Shown here piece after piece: positions 1 through 7,885 of a stretch of DNA of 36,784 nucleotides; the stretch's first letter is position 1, and every line of letters starts with the position of its first letter. Position numbers and translations under genes: made by a program. This DNA comes from Pseudomonas putida (GTDB lineage: Bacteria > Pseudomonadota > Gammaproteobacteria > Pseudomonadales > Pseudomonadaceae), in contig NZ_MKZO01000044.1 in NCBI RefSeq assembly GCF_001941965.1, forward strand, positions 1 through 36,784, given 5' to 3'. The notes under the pieces are model-generated. The model saw only the letters and a list, made by a program, of their open reading frames with translations, was not told the origin of the DNA and made no database searches.

Positions 1-118
1 GTCAGCAACAATGGGGGGAGGGCGTGGCGCAAGGCGGGTTTGGGCATGTTGGCTTCCTGCTTTTTGGTTTTTTCCTCCCTGAGTGGGGTCGGTCAGTGGG
101 TTCTCTAGTGCATCTGAA

Positions 119-200
119 GGCCAATCGCTGGCAAGCCAGCTCCCACAGGTCCAGCGGTGCACGCGATCCTTGTGGGAGCTGGCTTGCCAGCGATGAGGCC
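119..200. repeat. REP doublet (inverted pair)
   Basis: Two REP units face each other: one at about 119-149 and its inverted partner at about 170-200, sharing the core gtgggagctggcttgccagc and separated by about 20 bp. This is the usual Pseudomonas REP/REPIN arrangement. It lies just past the stop codon of the class II aldolase gene and could stabilise or end its transcript. The first 118 bp of the window hold no gene I can support. Confidence 0.9.
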
Positions 201-201
201 C

Positions 202-996
202 TCACTGTTTGTAATCATCTCCTTCCCGATCCAGTTGCCGGATCAACGCATCCCAATGCCGCTGGATCCCCGGGCTGTTGCCGTCGATAAACGCCGCCGT
301 CTGCTGCCTGACCTTCTCGATCGCCGCCTCCGGCGCGAACAGCAGGTCCGCATTCCCGCCGGCCTGCGCTGCGATCTGGATATTGCAGGCCCGCTCCAGC
401 CCGTGCAGTTCACGGAACGCATGCTCGACGCTGATCCCGCCCGTCAGCAGCCCATGGTTGCGCAGGATCAGGATATTGCTCTCGCCCAGGTGGGCCACCA
501 GCCGCTCCTGCTCGTCCAGGTCCAGGGCCACGCCCTCATAGGTGTGGTACGCCACCCGGCTGTAGTAGGCCAGCGCATGCTGGGACAGCGGCAGCAGGCC
601 GTCACGCTGCGCCGACACCGCCGCGCCATCGCGGGTATGGGTATGCAGCACCGCCTTGAGGTCCGGGCGGGCGCGGTGGATGGCGCTGTGGATCACATAG
701 CCGGCCTGGTTGATGCCCAGGTCCAGCGGGTCATCGATGAGGGTCCCGTTGACATCCACCTTGACCAGGTTGGACGCGGTGATTTCATCGAACAGCAAGC
801 CAAAGGCATTGATCAGGAAATGCTCCTCCGGCCCCGGCACCCGCGCCGAGAAGTGCGTGTAGATATGGTCGGTCCAGCGAAACAGCGCGGCCAGCCGATA
901 GGCGGCGGCGAGCTTGACGCGCACCTCCCATTCCTCGGCGCTGACCCGCTGGCGCACGCTGTCGAGATCGGATTTGACGGATAGAACGGCAGTCAT
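202..996 (-). CDS. Class II aldolase/adducin family protein
   Basis: The 264-residue product has the class II (zinc) aldolase fold. An N-terminal helical region contains FRWTDHIYTHFSAR. An AVLHTHTRDG segment carries the paired histidines that bind zinc in fuculose-phosphate-type aldolases, and a later ILRNHGLL segment supplies another zinc histidine. Members cleave or epimerise phosphorylated or oxidised sugars, or have unassigned roles; the substrate cannot be read from sequence. The start at 996 has a good Shine-Dalgarno (CAGGAG). It is the last gene of a three-gene minus-strand operon, 30 bp after the hydroxyacid dehydrogenase gene. The neighbouring oxidoreductases suggest a role in processing a hydroxy- or keto-acid. 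The fold is clear; the function is not. Confidence 0.88.
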   Translation of the reverse strand: MTAVLSVKSDLDSVRQRVSAEEWEVRVKLAAAYRLAALFRWTDHIYTHFSARVPGPEEHFLINAFGLLFDEITASNLVKVDVNGTLIDDPLDLGINQAGYVIHSAIHRARPDLKAVLHTHTRDGAAVSAQRDGLLPLSQHALAYYSRVAYHTYEGVALDLDEQERLVAHLGESNILILRNHGLLTGGISVEHAFRELHGLERACNIQIAAQAGGNADLLFAPEAAIEKVRQQTAAFIDGNSPGIQRHWDALIRQLDREGDDYKQ

Positions 997-1026
997 TGCA
1001 GTACTCCTGGGGATTCGCGTGAAAGG

Positions 1027-1971
1027 TCAGTAGCCGCGCTGGTGATCGACCAGGTTGCGCAGCGGCTGGCCCTGGTGATAGCGGCGGAAGTTCTCGACGA
1101 AATCCACGGCGAAGCCGCGAATCCCGTCGGTGGAAAGGGCGCAGGTGTGCGGCGAGATGAACACCCGCGGGTCGCTGTACAACGGGTGACCGGCCGGCAG
1201 CGGCTCGGGTTCGGTGACATCCAGGGTGGCCCGACCGATGCGTCCGGCGTCCAGTGCTTCGAGCAGCGCCTGCTGATCGAGCAGGCCGCCCCGGGCGATA
1301 TTGATCAGGTGCAGGCCGGGCTTGGCATGCGCCAGCGCTTCGCGGCCGATGATCCCGCGGGTCTGGGCGGTCAGCGGCGCGGCGAGGACCAGGTGGTCGG
1401 ACTCGGCGAACAGCTGGTGGATATCCGCCACGGCCTCCACCGGTACCCCGGCGTCGAGCGGCTGGCCCGGACGGCCCAGGGCGATGACCCGCAGCCCCAG
1501 CGCCGCGGCCTTGGCCGCCAGGCTTTTGCCGATGCTGCCGAGGCCAAGAATGCCCAGGGTCTTGCCTCGCACTGGCTGCAGCGAGCTGAAGCGCCAGTCA
1601 TCATCCTTGACCCAGATATCCGGCAACTGCTTGGCCGCCGAGAAGATCGCCGCGAGGGCGAACTCGGCCACCTGCTCGGCATTGCTGCCTTTGCCGCTGG
1701 TCACCGGCGGGCCCTGGAACAACCAGTCCGGGTAGAAGTCGATGCCGGACGACACCAGTTGCACCCAGCGCAGCGACCAGGGCCAGCCCCGCGGTGCTTC
1801 GTCGACCCGGCGCCCGCGCACGTTGACCGGGCGCAGGATCACCACGTCGGCGCGTTCGGCATTGAACTGCTCCGGGCTCAGGTCCAGGACCCGGTGCCCC
1901 GGCAGTTGCTGGCGGATGAATTCGTTGGCCTGCGCATCCAGCTGGCTAGCGATCACGCTGACGGTGCTCAT
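1027..1971 (-). CDS. D-2-hydroxyacid dehydrogenase (NAD(P)-dependent)
   Basis: The 314-residue protein belongs to the D-isomer-specific 2-hydroxyacid dehydrogenases. It has the Rossmann motif GILGLGSIGKS in the middle. The catalytic Arg lies in INIARGGLLD, the Glu in TEPEPLP and the His in FISPHTCA. Enzymes of this family interconvert 2-hydroxyacids and 2-oxoacids in the cytosol. An upstream in-frame ATG would add 27 Arg-rich residues; I prefer 1971 because homologues start near MSTVSVIAS and because this ATG overlaps the preceding gene's TGA (ATGA), which indicates translational coupling. It sits between the acyl-CoA-dehydrogenase-like gene and the class II aldolase gene. The family is certain; the substrate is unknown. 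Confidence 0.88.
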   Translation of the reverse strand: MSTVSVIASQLDAQANEFIRQQLPGHRVLDLSPEQFNAERADVVILRPVNVRGRRVDEAPRGWPWSLRWVQLVSSGIDFYPDWLFQGPPVTSGKGSNAEQVAEFALAAIFSAAKQLPDIWVKDDDWRFSSLQPVRGKTLGILGLGSIGKSLAAKAAALGLRVIALGRPGQPLDAGVPVEAVADIHQLFAESDHLVLAAPLTAQTRGIIGREALAHAKPGLHLINIARGGLLDQQALLEALDAGRIGRATLDVTEPEPLPAGHPLYSDPRVFISPHTCALSTDGIRGFAVDFVENFRRYHQGQPLRNLVDHQRGY

Positions 1972-3152
1972 GGGGCGACTCCTGCGTCGAGGGCGGCGCG
2001 ACCGGTGCCATGGAACACCACGTCGTCCTGCGGGGTATGGATGCGACTGCACAGCACGTCGCGGTAATGCCGTTCCAGCGGGTTGTGCCGCGACAGCCCG
2101 GGGTTGCCGGTGGCCTCGATGGCCAGTTCCACCGCCTGGATCGCGTTCTGCGTTACCAGTTGCTTGAGCTGTCCGGCGTTCTGCGCCGGGACCAGGCCGG
2201 CGGCGGCGGAATCGAGCAGGTTGCGGTTGGCGAAGAGCAGGGTGTCGATGCGCCCGACCCGCTCCTGGAAGCGCGGCAGGCTGGCCAGCGGCTGGCCGAG
2301 GTTGGACGGGGTTCGTTCGCGCAGGAAGGTCACCAGCCAGTCACGGGCGGCCTGGGCCACCGCGTCGTAGATGCTCGACAGCAGCACTGCCATCCATACC
2401 AGGCTTTCGCCGTCCAGTTCCGGGCGCGGCGCGCTGGCCGGGCTGACCGAGACGGCGTGGTCCAGGGGCAGCAGCACGTCGTCGAACTCGACCCGGTGGC
2501 TGCAGGTGGCGCGCATACCGAGGTGATCCCATTCATCGACGATGCGGATGCCGGGGCTGTCCCTGTGCACCAGGAAGCCGCCCACCAGCGGGTCGGCGTC
2601 GTCGCTGCGGCCCCACACCAGGTACCACTCCAGGCCATGGCTGCCGGTGGAGTAGAGCTTGGTCCCGGACAGCCGCCAGCCTTCGGCGGTACGCCGGGCA
2701 ACGGTTGCCGGCAGGCCGCCACGGGCCGGTGTGCCGAGCTCGGGCTCGACGCGGAAGGCATTGATCAGCGCGCCGTGCTCCACCGCCTCGCGGGCCAGGC
2801 GTTCACGCAGATGGGCCGGCCAGCGCTGGTCGTCCTGCAGGCGGAAATGCTGGAGGTACTGCATCACCAGGATCAGTGCGGTGGACGGCTCGCCCTTGGC
2901 CACCGCGGCGATCACCTTGCGCGCCGTCGGCAGGTCGGCGCCGCCGCCACCGAGGCTTTTCGGCACGGTCAGGCCGAGCAGGCCATGGCGCTGGAGCAGG
3001 GCGAAGTTGGCGGCGGGAAACGCGCCGCTGCGGTCGAAGCCCGCGGCACTGGCAGCCAGCTCGCGGGTGATGATCGCAAGGACCGGGTCTAAGGCGTCCT
3101 CGGGCGGCGTCGCCCGGTGCAGCGGAACGGTGTTGGCGGAAGACTGGCTCAT
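1968..3152 (-). CDS. Acyl-CoA dehydrogenase family flavoprotein (possible flavin-dependent monooxygenase)
   Basis: The 394-residue product has the acyl-CoA dehydrogenase layout. An N-terminal helical domain contains GLLGLTVPKSLGGGG. A middle beta domain contains LSGTKLYSTGSHG and DEWDHLGMRATCS, and a C-terminal four-helix domain follows. Within the superfamily it resembles the DszC/SfnC-like monooxygenases, used on organosulfur compounds, rather than beta-oxidation enzymes; this is a judgement from overall pattern only. It is the first gene of the minus-strand operon and is divergent from two sulfonate-type binding proteins, which supports an organosulfur or sulfonate connection by context. 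Start 3152 has a weak Shine-Dalgarno. Alternative: a true acyl-CoA dehydrogenase. Confidence 0.82.
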   Translation of the reverse strand: MSQSSANTVPLHRATPPEDALDPVLAIITRELAASAAGFDRSGAFPAANFALLQRHGLLGLTVPKSLGGGGADLPTARKVIAAVAKGEPSTALILVMQYLQHFRLQDDQRWPAHLRERLAREAVEHGALINAFRVEPELGTPARGGLPATVARRTAEGWRLSGTKLYSTGSHGLEWYLVWGRSDDADPLVGGFLVHRDSPGIRIVDEWDHLGMRATCSHRVEFDDVLLPLDHAVSVSPASAPRPELDGESLVWMAVLLSSIYDAVAQAARDWLVTFLRERTPSNLGQPLASLPRFQERVGRIDTLLFANRNLLDSAAAGLVPAQNAGQLKQLVTQNAIQAVELAIEATGNPGLSRHNPLERHYRDVLCSRIHTPQDDVVFHGTGRAALDAGVAP

Positions 3153-3396
3153 CAGGCACTCATTTGCATAAGACGGCAGGGCTTATGACCGTATGTGCGG
3201 TGAGTGCCTATGTAAAATTCTTTATGGTTCTAAGCTAATCACGGAAATGAAAAATTGTTCGCATATTAGGTTATGACCAAAATGCATTTCACTGATTATG
3301 CGCGACTCGCTACAGTCGGCTCACATTCCGCGTCGCATAGCGGATGGAACCCGGAACCTGACAACAGGCTGAGATCCAGCCTCAAGGAGCGTCGCG
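3153..3396. promoter_or_regulatory. Divergent AT-rich intergenic regulatory region
   Basis: A 244-bp gap separates two divergent operons. Its centre (about 3205-3300) is clearly more AT-rich than the flanking genes, as expected of promoters. The word ttatgacc occurs twice (near 3183 and 3272) in the same orientation. I cannot assign convincing -35/-10 boxes or a CysB-type site by eye. A good Shine-Dalgarno (AAGGAG, 3383-3388) precedes the plus-strand gene. Confidence 0.5.
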
Positions 3397-4362
3397 ATGA
3401 TCCCCCTTACCCGAATCCTGGCCCTTGGAGCCGCCTTGCTGCTGGCCAGCCCGGCCTTCGCCGCCGAGCGTGTCGAACTGCGCATCGGCGACCAGAAGGG
3501 CAATATGCGCGCCCAGCTGGAAGCCGCCGATGGCCTGAAAGACCTGGCCTATGACATCCGCTGGGCCGAATTCCCCGCCGCCGCACCCCTGGCCGAAGCG
3601 CTGAATGCCGGGGCCATCGATGCCGGGATCATCGGCGATGCACCGCTGCTGTTCGCCCTGGCGTCGGGCGCGCAGGTCAAGGCGATTGCCGTGGACAAGT
3701 CCGATGCCTATGGCACGGCAGTGCTGGTCAGGCCGGACTCGCCGTTCAAGAGCGCCGCGGACCTCAAGGGCAAGCGCATCGCCACCGGGCGCGGTTCCAT
3801 CGGTCACTACATTGCCCTGAAGGCCCTGGTCAGCGCCGGCCTCAGCGAGAAGGACGTGGAATTCCGCTTCCTCGGCCCGGTGGACGCCAAGGTCGCCCTG
3901 GCCAATGGCTCGGTGGACGCCTGGGCCACCTGGGAACCCTACACCGCGTTGTCCGAACTGAGCGGGCAGGGCCGGGTGCTGGTCAATGGCCGTGGTCTGT
4001 CCAGCGGCAACAGCTTCCTCGCCGCCACCGACAAGGCCCTGGCCGATCCGGCCCGGCGCGAGGCCCTGCAGGATTACCTGACGCGCCTGGCCAAGGCCCA
4101 AGACTGGGCCAACCGCAACCTCGACAGCTATTCGAAGACCCTGGCGCAGATCATCGGCTTCCCGGTGGACGCCGCGGGCCTGCAGTTCGAGCGCCGGCAA
4201 CTGCGCTGGCAGGCCGTGGATGCGCAGACCATCGCCGAGCAACAGGACACCGCTGATTTCTACCAGGCCCACGGCCTGATCGCCGGGCGCCTCGACGTGG
4301 CGCCGACCTTCGCCAGCGGCTTTGTCCTGCCGGCCACCGTACAACTGACCAAGACCCCCTGA
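3397..4362 (+). CDS. ABC transporter substrate-binding protein, SsuA/TauA (sulfonate/nitrate/taurine) type
   Basis: The 321-residue protein begins with a clear Sec signal peptide (hydrophobic stretch ending ASPAFA, cleavage near residue 22). It then shows the periplasmic binding protein type II fold: VELRIGDQKG, DAGIIGDAPLLFALASG, LKGKRIATGRGS and VDAWATWEPY are hallmarks of the SsuA/TauA family. These proteins capture aliphatic sulfonates, sulfate esters or related compounds in the periplasm. Start 3397 has AAGGAG at good spacing. No permease or ATPase gene follows; instead a second protein of the same family comes next. It may serve a transporter encoded elsewhere. The ligand is inferred from the family only. 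Confidence 0.88.
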   Translation: MIPLTRILALGAALLLASPAFAAERVELRIGDQKGNMRAQLEAADGLKDLAYDIRWAEFPAAAPLAEALNAGAIDAGIIGDAPLLFALASGAQVKAIAVDKSDAYGTAVLVRPDSPFKSAADLKGKRIATGRGSIGHYIALKALVSAGLSEKDVEFRFLGPVDAKVALANGSVDAWATWEPYTALSELSGQGRVLVNGRGLSSGNSFLAATDKALADPARREALQDYLTRLAKAQDWANRNLDSYSKTLAQIIGFPVDAAGLQFERRQLRWQAVDAQTIAEQQDTADFYQAHGLIAGRLDVAPTFASGFVLPATVQLTKTP

Positions 4363-4380
4363 TTGCGGAGCTTCGCGCAT

Positions 4381-5337
4381 ATGATTCCTTTCAAACGCAT
4401 CTATCAACTGGCCGCCGCCGTGGTGCTGGGCGCCAGCCTCGCCGGCACCGCCAGCGCCGAAACCCTGCGTATCGGCTACCAGAAATCCTCGACCCTGCTG
4501 ACCCTGCTCAAGGCCCAGGGCAACCTGGAGAAAGACCTCAAGGCCCAGGGCATCGACGTCACCTGGCACGAATTCGCCAGTGGCCTGCCGCTGCTGGAGG
4601 CGCTGAACCTGGGCAATGTCGATGTCTCCGCCGATGTCGCCGACACCGTCCCGGTATTCGCCCAGGCGGCCGGTGCCAAGCTGGTTTATTTCGCCCGCGA
4701 AAACCCGTCGCCCCTGGCCCAGGCCATCCTGGTGCCGGCGGACTCGCCGCTGAAGACCCTCGCCGACCTCAAGGGCAAGAAGATCGCCGTGACCAAGGCA
4801 GCCGGCAGCCATTACCTGCTGATCCAGGCCCTGGCCAAGGCCGGATTGAACTTCAACGACATCCAGCCGGCCTACCTGATTCCGGCGGATGGCCGCGCTG
4901 CCTTCGAGAACCGCAAGGTGGACGCCTGGGTGACCTGGGATCCCTTCGTCGCCAGCGCCCAGCGCCAGCAGCATGCGCGGGTGTTGAGCGATGGCCAGGG
5001 CCTGTCGAACTACCAGCGCTACTACCTGGCCTCCAGCGATTACGCCAAGGCTCACCCACAGGTACTGAACACCCTGTTCACTGCCCTGAGCGGCGCCGGC
5101 AAGTGGATCAAGGCCCATCCGACCGATGCGGCCAAGGTGCTCGGACCACTCTGGGGCAACCTCGATGTCGCAACGGTCGAGCAAGCCAATGGCAGACGCA
5201 GTTATGATGTGCAGCCGGTACAGGCTGATAACCTCGCCGAACAGCAGCAGATCGCCGATGTGTTCTTTGCCCAGGGCCTGCTGCCGCGCAAGATCGACGC
5301 CAGCGCCGTGGAGCTGTTCAAGCCCGTCGCGCGCTGA
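4381..5337 (+). CDS. ABC transporter substrate-binding protein, aliphatic sulfonate (SsuA-like)
   Basis: The 318-residue product has a signal peptide (hydrophobic core ending GTASA) and strong SsuA features: LRIGYQKSSTLLTLLK near the mature N-terminus, WHEFASGLPLLEALNLG, DLKGKKIAVTKAAGSHY and VDAWVTWDPF. I chose the ATG at 4381, which has GGAG upstream; an in-frame TTG at 4363, directly after the previous stop, is less likely because it would put six residues before the signal peptide. It is the second of two tandem paralogues, 18 bp after the first. The two share the family but differ enough to bind different ligands. A strong hairpin follows the gene. Confidence 0.9.
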   Translation: MIPFKRIYQLAAAVVLGASLAGTASAETLRIGYQKSSTLLTLLKAQGNLEKDLKAQGIDVTWHEFASGLPLLEALNLGNVDVSADVADTVPVFAQAAGAKLVYFARENPSPLAQAILVPADSPLKTLADLKGKKIAVTKAAGSHYLLIQALAKAGLNFNDIQPAYLIPADGRAAFENRKVDAWVTWDPFVASAQRQQHARVLSDGQGLSNYQRYYLASSDYAKAHPQVLNTLFTALSGAGKWIKAHPTDAAKVLGPLWGNLDVATVEQANGRRSYDVQPVQADNLAEQQQIADVFFAQGLLPRKIDASAVELFKPVAR

Positions 5338-5354
5338 GGCGGTCACCGAATACA

Positions 5355-5386
5355 GGCCGCTGGCGCCTTTCGGGGTGCCAGCGGCC
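5355..5386 (+). terminator. Strong hairpin after the tandem binding-protein genes
   Basis: GGCCGCTGGC pairs perfectly with GCCAGCGGCC and the stem extends inward with a G-T pair, enclosing a short loop. No T-run follows directly, so it may be an attenuator or mRNA-stabilising hairpin between the binding protein and aldo/keto reductase genes rather than a full intrinsic terminator. Confidence 0.55.
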
Positions 5387-5413
5387 TTCGCCGTTTCGAA
5401 AAAGGAGTGCTTC

Positions 5414-6451
5414 ATGGAAAAGCGTCAACTCGGCAACAGCGGAATCCAGGTCAGCGCCATCGCCCTCGGCACCATGACCTGGGGCGAGCAGAACAACGAG
5501 GCCGAGGCCTTCGAGCAGCTCCAGGTGGCCCGTGAGGCCGGCGTCAACTTCATCGACACCGCCGAGATGTACCCGGTGCCGCCGATCGCGAAGACCTACG
5601 GCGAGACCGAGCGCATCATCGGCAACTACTTCGCCCGCTTCGGCGGCCGCGAGCACTGGGTGCTGGCGAGCAAGGTGGCCGGTCCGCACCGTATCGACCA
5701 TATCCGCAACGGTGATGCACGGCTGAACCGGGCCAATATCACCGCAGCCCTGGAAGACAGCCTCAAGCGCCTGAAGACCGACTACCTCGACCTCTACCAA
5801 TTGCACTGGCCGGATCGCCAGAGCAACTTCTTCGGTCAGCTGGGTTATGTGCACGACGCCACCGATGAGCCCACCGCCATCGAGGACACCCTCGAGGTGC
5901 TGGACGACCTGGTCAAGGCCGGCAAGATCCGTCACATCGGCCTGTCCAACGAAACCCCGTGGGGCGTGCACCGTTTCCTGCACCTGGCCGAGACCCGTGG
6001 CTGGCCGCGGGCGGTGTCGATCCAGAACCCCTACAGCCTGCTGAACCGCAGCTACGAGGTGGGCCTGGCGGAGATGTCGATTCGCGAGAAAGTGGGGCTG
6101 CTGGCGTATTCGCCGCTGGCGTTTGGCGTGCTCTCGGGCAAATACCTGAATGGTGCGCAGCCGCCGAAGGGGCGCCTGGCCCTGTTCGACCGTTTCCAGC
6201 GCTACAACAATCCGCAGGTAGAGAAGGCCACTCAAGGCTACGTCGCCCTGGCCCGTGCCCATGGCGTGGACCCGGCGCAACTGGCGCTGGCCTATGTCAC
6301 CAGCCGGCCGTTCGTGACCAGCAACATCATCGGCGCAACTAACCTGGAGCAGTTGCACAGCAACCTGGCCAGCGTCGAGGTGAAGCTGACCGAGGAGCTG
6401 TTGCAAGGGATCGAGGCGATCCATGTGCAGCAGCCGAATCCGGCGCCTTGA
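5414..6451 (+). CDS. Aldo/keto reductase, Tas-like
   Basis: The 345-residue protein is an aldo/keto reductase with the full catalytic tetrad: Asp48 and Tyr53 (FIDTAEMYP), Lys87 (LASKVAG) and His131 (YQLHWPD). Its length, the MEKRQLGNSGIQVSAIALGT start and the NIIGATNLEQL segment near the end match the Tas subfamily of NADP(H)-dependent reductases. Such enzymes reduce aldehydes or ketones in the cytosol; the true substrate is usually unknown. The ATG at 5414 is preceded by AAAGGAG; the frame is open further upstream but without start features. It is 76 bp downstream of the binding protein gene, with a hairpin between, so it may be co-transcribed at a lower level. Confidence 0.92.
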   Translation: MEKRQLGNSGIQVSAIALGTMTWGEQNNEAEAFEQLQVAREAGVNFIDTAEMYPVPPIAKTYGETERIIGNYFARFGGREHWVLASKVAGPHRIDHIRNGDARLNRANITAALEDSLKRLKTDYLDLYQLHWPDRQSNFFGQLGYVHDATDEPTAIEDTLEVLDDLVKAGKIRHIGLSNETPWGVHRFLHLAETRGWPRAVSIQNPYSLLNRSYEVGLAEMSIREKVGLLAYSPLAFGVLSGKYLNGAQPPKGRLALFDRFQRYNNPQVEKATQGYVALARAHGVDPAQLALAYVTSRPFVTSNIIGATNLEQLHSNLASVEVKLTEELLQGIEAIHVQQPNPAP

Positions 6452-6474
6452 GACGGGTCTGAGGGTGCCTTCCG

Positions 6475-6562
6475 GGGCCTCATCGCCGGCAACGCCGGCT
6501 CCCACAAGGATCGCGGACACCGCCGAAACCTGTGGGAGCCGGCGTTGCCGGCGATGAGGCCC
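6475..6562. repeat. REP doublet, variant family
   Basis: An inverted pair (about 6475-6507 and 6530-6562) uses the variant core cgccggcaacgccggctcccac instead of the cgctggcaagccagctcccac core found elsewhere in the window. It lies between two convergent genes and probably acts as a bidirectional transcript end or mRNA stabiliser. Confidence 0.85.
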
Positions 6563-6575
6563 TTACCGGCGCCGC

Positions 6576-7847
6576 TTACCAAAGCACCAGGGTGTAATCG
6601 ATATTCACCCTTAGCTCATTGTCATCCCTGAACGACGCCGTCGAAGCAAAGTCATTCCGATACCAGGCATGCCGCAACCGCAGCGCGACGTTCTTCAACG
6701 GCCCGCTCTGCACCACATACGACAGCTCGATATCCTTCTCGCTCTCACTACGATCCGAGCCACCCAGCGCCGCCGGCAACTCGATATGGCTGCCATCCAG
6801 GTAGCGCAGCATGCCCTTCAGCCCCGGTACCCCTACCGTGGCGAAGTCATAGTCGTAGCGCACCTGCCAGGTCCGCTGCTTGGGGTTGAGAAACTCGCTG
6901 CTCAACGCGCCCTCGCTGACCACCATCGGCTCGGACCCGGCGATATAGGGCATCGAGGTATCACCATTCAACTGCATCCAGCCCAGCCCCAGGCTATGCC
7001 CGGCCTGGCTGTAGGTGCTCATGATGCCGAAGGTGCGGTTGTCCACTTCACCGGCCTTGCCGAGGCCATCCTCGCGGCTGATGTGGTAGCGCACATCGGT
7101 CTTCAGGCGTCCGCCACCCAGGGCACGGTTGTCGACGAAGCCGAGGTAGTCCTGCTTGTAAATGTCCTCCAGCTCGGCGTGGTAATACTTGAGGGTCAGC
7201 GGCTCGGACCATTGGTAATCACCGCCGACATAGGTGAAGGCATCCGACTGCGCCGCGCCATTGAAGCGCCGGTTGGGCGCGGCGATGCTGATCTTCTGGT
7301 CGTTGCTGGAGTCGCGCTGGTTCATGCGGTCCAGGCGCCCGGCGGTGAAGGTCAGGCCGGCGAGGTCCTGGGACTTGAGGTTGAAGCCGCGGAAGGTCTG
7401 CGGCAGCAGGCGGGTCGGGCTGGCGAAGAGGATCGGCAGGATCGGCATCAGCGTGCCGCCCTGCAGTTCGGTCTTCGACACCTTGACCTTGCCGGTCAGG
7501 CCCAGCTCGGAATAGTCGTCACGTGGCTCGCGGTCGGTGCTGTCGAACGGCAGCAGGCCGGTGCCGGTGCGGTCGGGGCTGGAATCGAGCTTGAGGCCGA
7601 GCAGGCCCTGGGCATCGAGGCCGAAGCCGATCGGGCCTTCGGTGTAGCCGGAGTTGAAGCGCAGGATAAAGCCCTGGGCCCATTCCCGGGTCGCCGATTG
7701 CGCCGAGGTACCCTTGTAGTCGCGGTCGAAGTAGTAGTTGCGCGCGGTGATGCTGGCCTTGCTGTCCTCGAAGAAACCTTGCGCGTGCAGCACCGGGCTG
7801 AGGGCGCTGAGGGTGGCGAGAACGAGGGTGCGGTTGACTGGTTTCAT
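6576..7847 (-). CDS. OprD-family outer membrane porin
   Basis: The 423-residue product has a signal peptide (MKPVNRTLVLATLSALSP, cleavage after HAQ) followed by GFFEDSKASITARNYYFDRD, the typical OprD mature N-terminus. A series of amphipathic strands follows, and the protein ends in an aromatic residue (DYTLVLW) as needed for BAM insertion. OprD/OpdK proteins are 18-stranded channels for amino acids and aromatic carboxylates. I chose the ATG at 7847; an in-frame ATG at 7889 overlaps the upstream stop but would put 14 polar residues before the signal peptide. It is the last gene of the liv-type operon, so it likely admits the same ligand. An aromatic acid is inferred from the neighbouring catabolic operon. 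Confidence 0.93.
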   Translation of the reverse strand: MKPVNRTLVLATLSALSPVLHAQGFFEDSKASITARNYYFDRDYKGTSAQSATREWAQGFILRFNSGYTEGPIGFGLDAQGLLGLKLDSSPDRTGTGLLPFDSTDREPRDDYSELGLTGKVKVSKTELQGGTLMPILPILFASPTRLLPQTFRGFNLKSQDLAGLTFTAGRLDRMNQRDSSNDQKISIAAPNRRFNGAAQSDAFTYVGGDYQWSEPLTLKYYHAELEDIYKQDYLGFVDNRALGGGRLKTDVRYHISREDGLGKAGEVDNRTFGIMSTYSQAGHSLGLGWMQLNGDTSMPYIAGSEPMVVSEGALSSEFLNPKQRTWQVRYDYDFATVGVPGLKGMLRYLDGSHIELPAALGGSDRSESEKDIELSYVVQSGPLKNVALRLRHAWYRNDFASTASFRDDNELRVNIDYTLVLW

Positions 7848-7885
7848 GCCTGTGCCTTTGTTGTTCTTGTTATCGGTGATGGAAG

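Noticed and set aside
24..290. Plus-strand frames at the window start
   Set aside because: They run through the REP doublet and the end of the class II aldolase gene in antisense; no ribosome-binding site or motif.
3348..3374. Thi-box-like words (acccggaacctga and ggctgaga) before the first binding-protein gene, suggesting a TPP riboswitch
   Set aside because: In a TPP riboswitch CTGAGA comes before ACCC and GAACCTGA; here the order is reversed and no flanking stems fit. Sulfonate-type genes would also be an odd target.
3382..5415. Minus-strand 677-residue frame antisense to the binding-protein genes
   Set aside because: Glycine/glutamine-rich shadow frame typical of high-GC DNA; the plus-strand proteins have clear signal peptides and family motifs.
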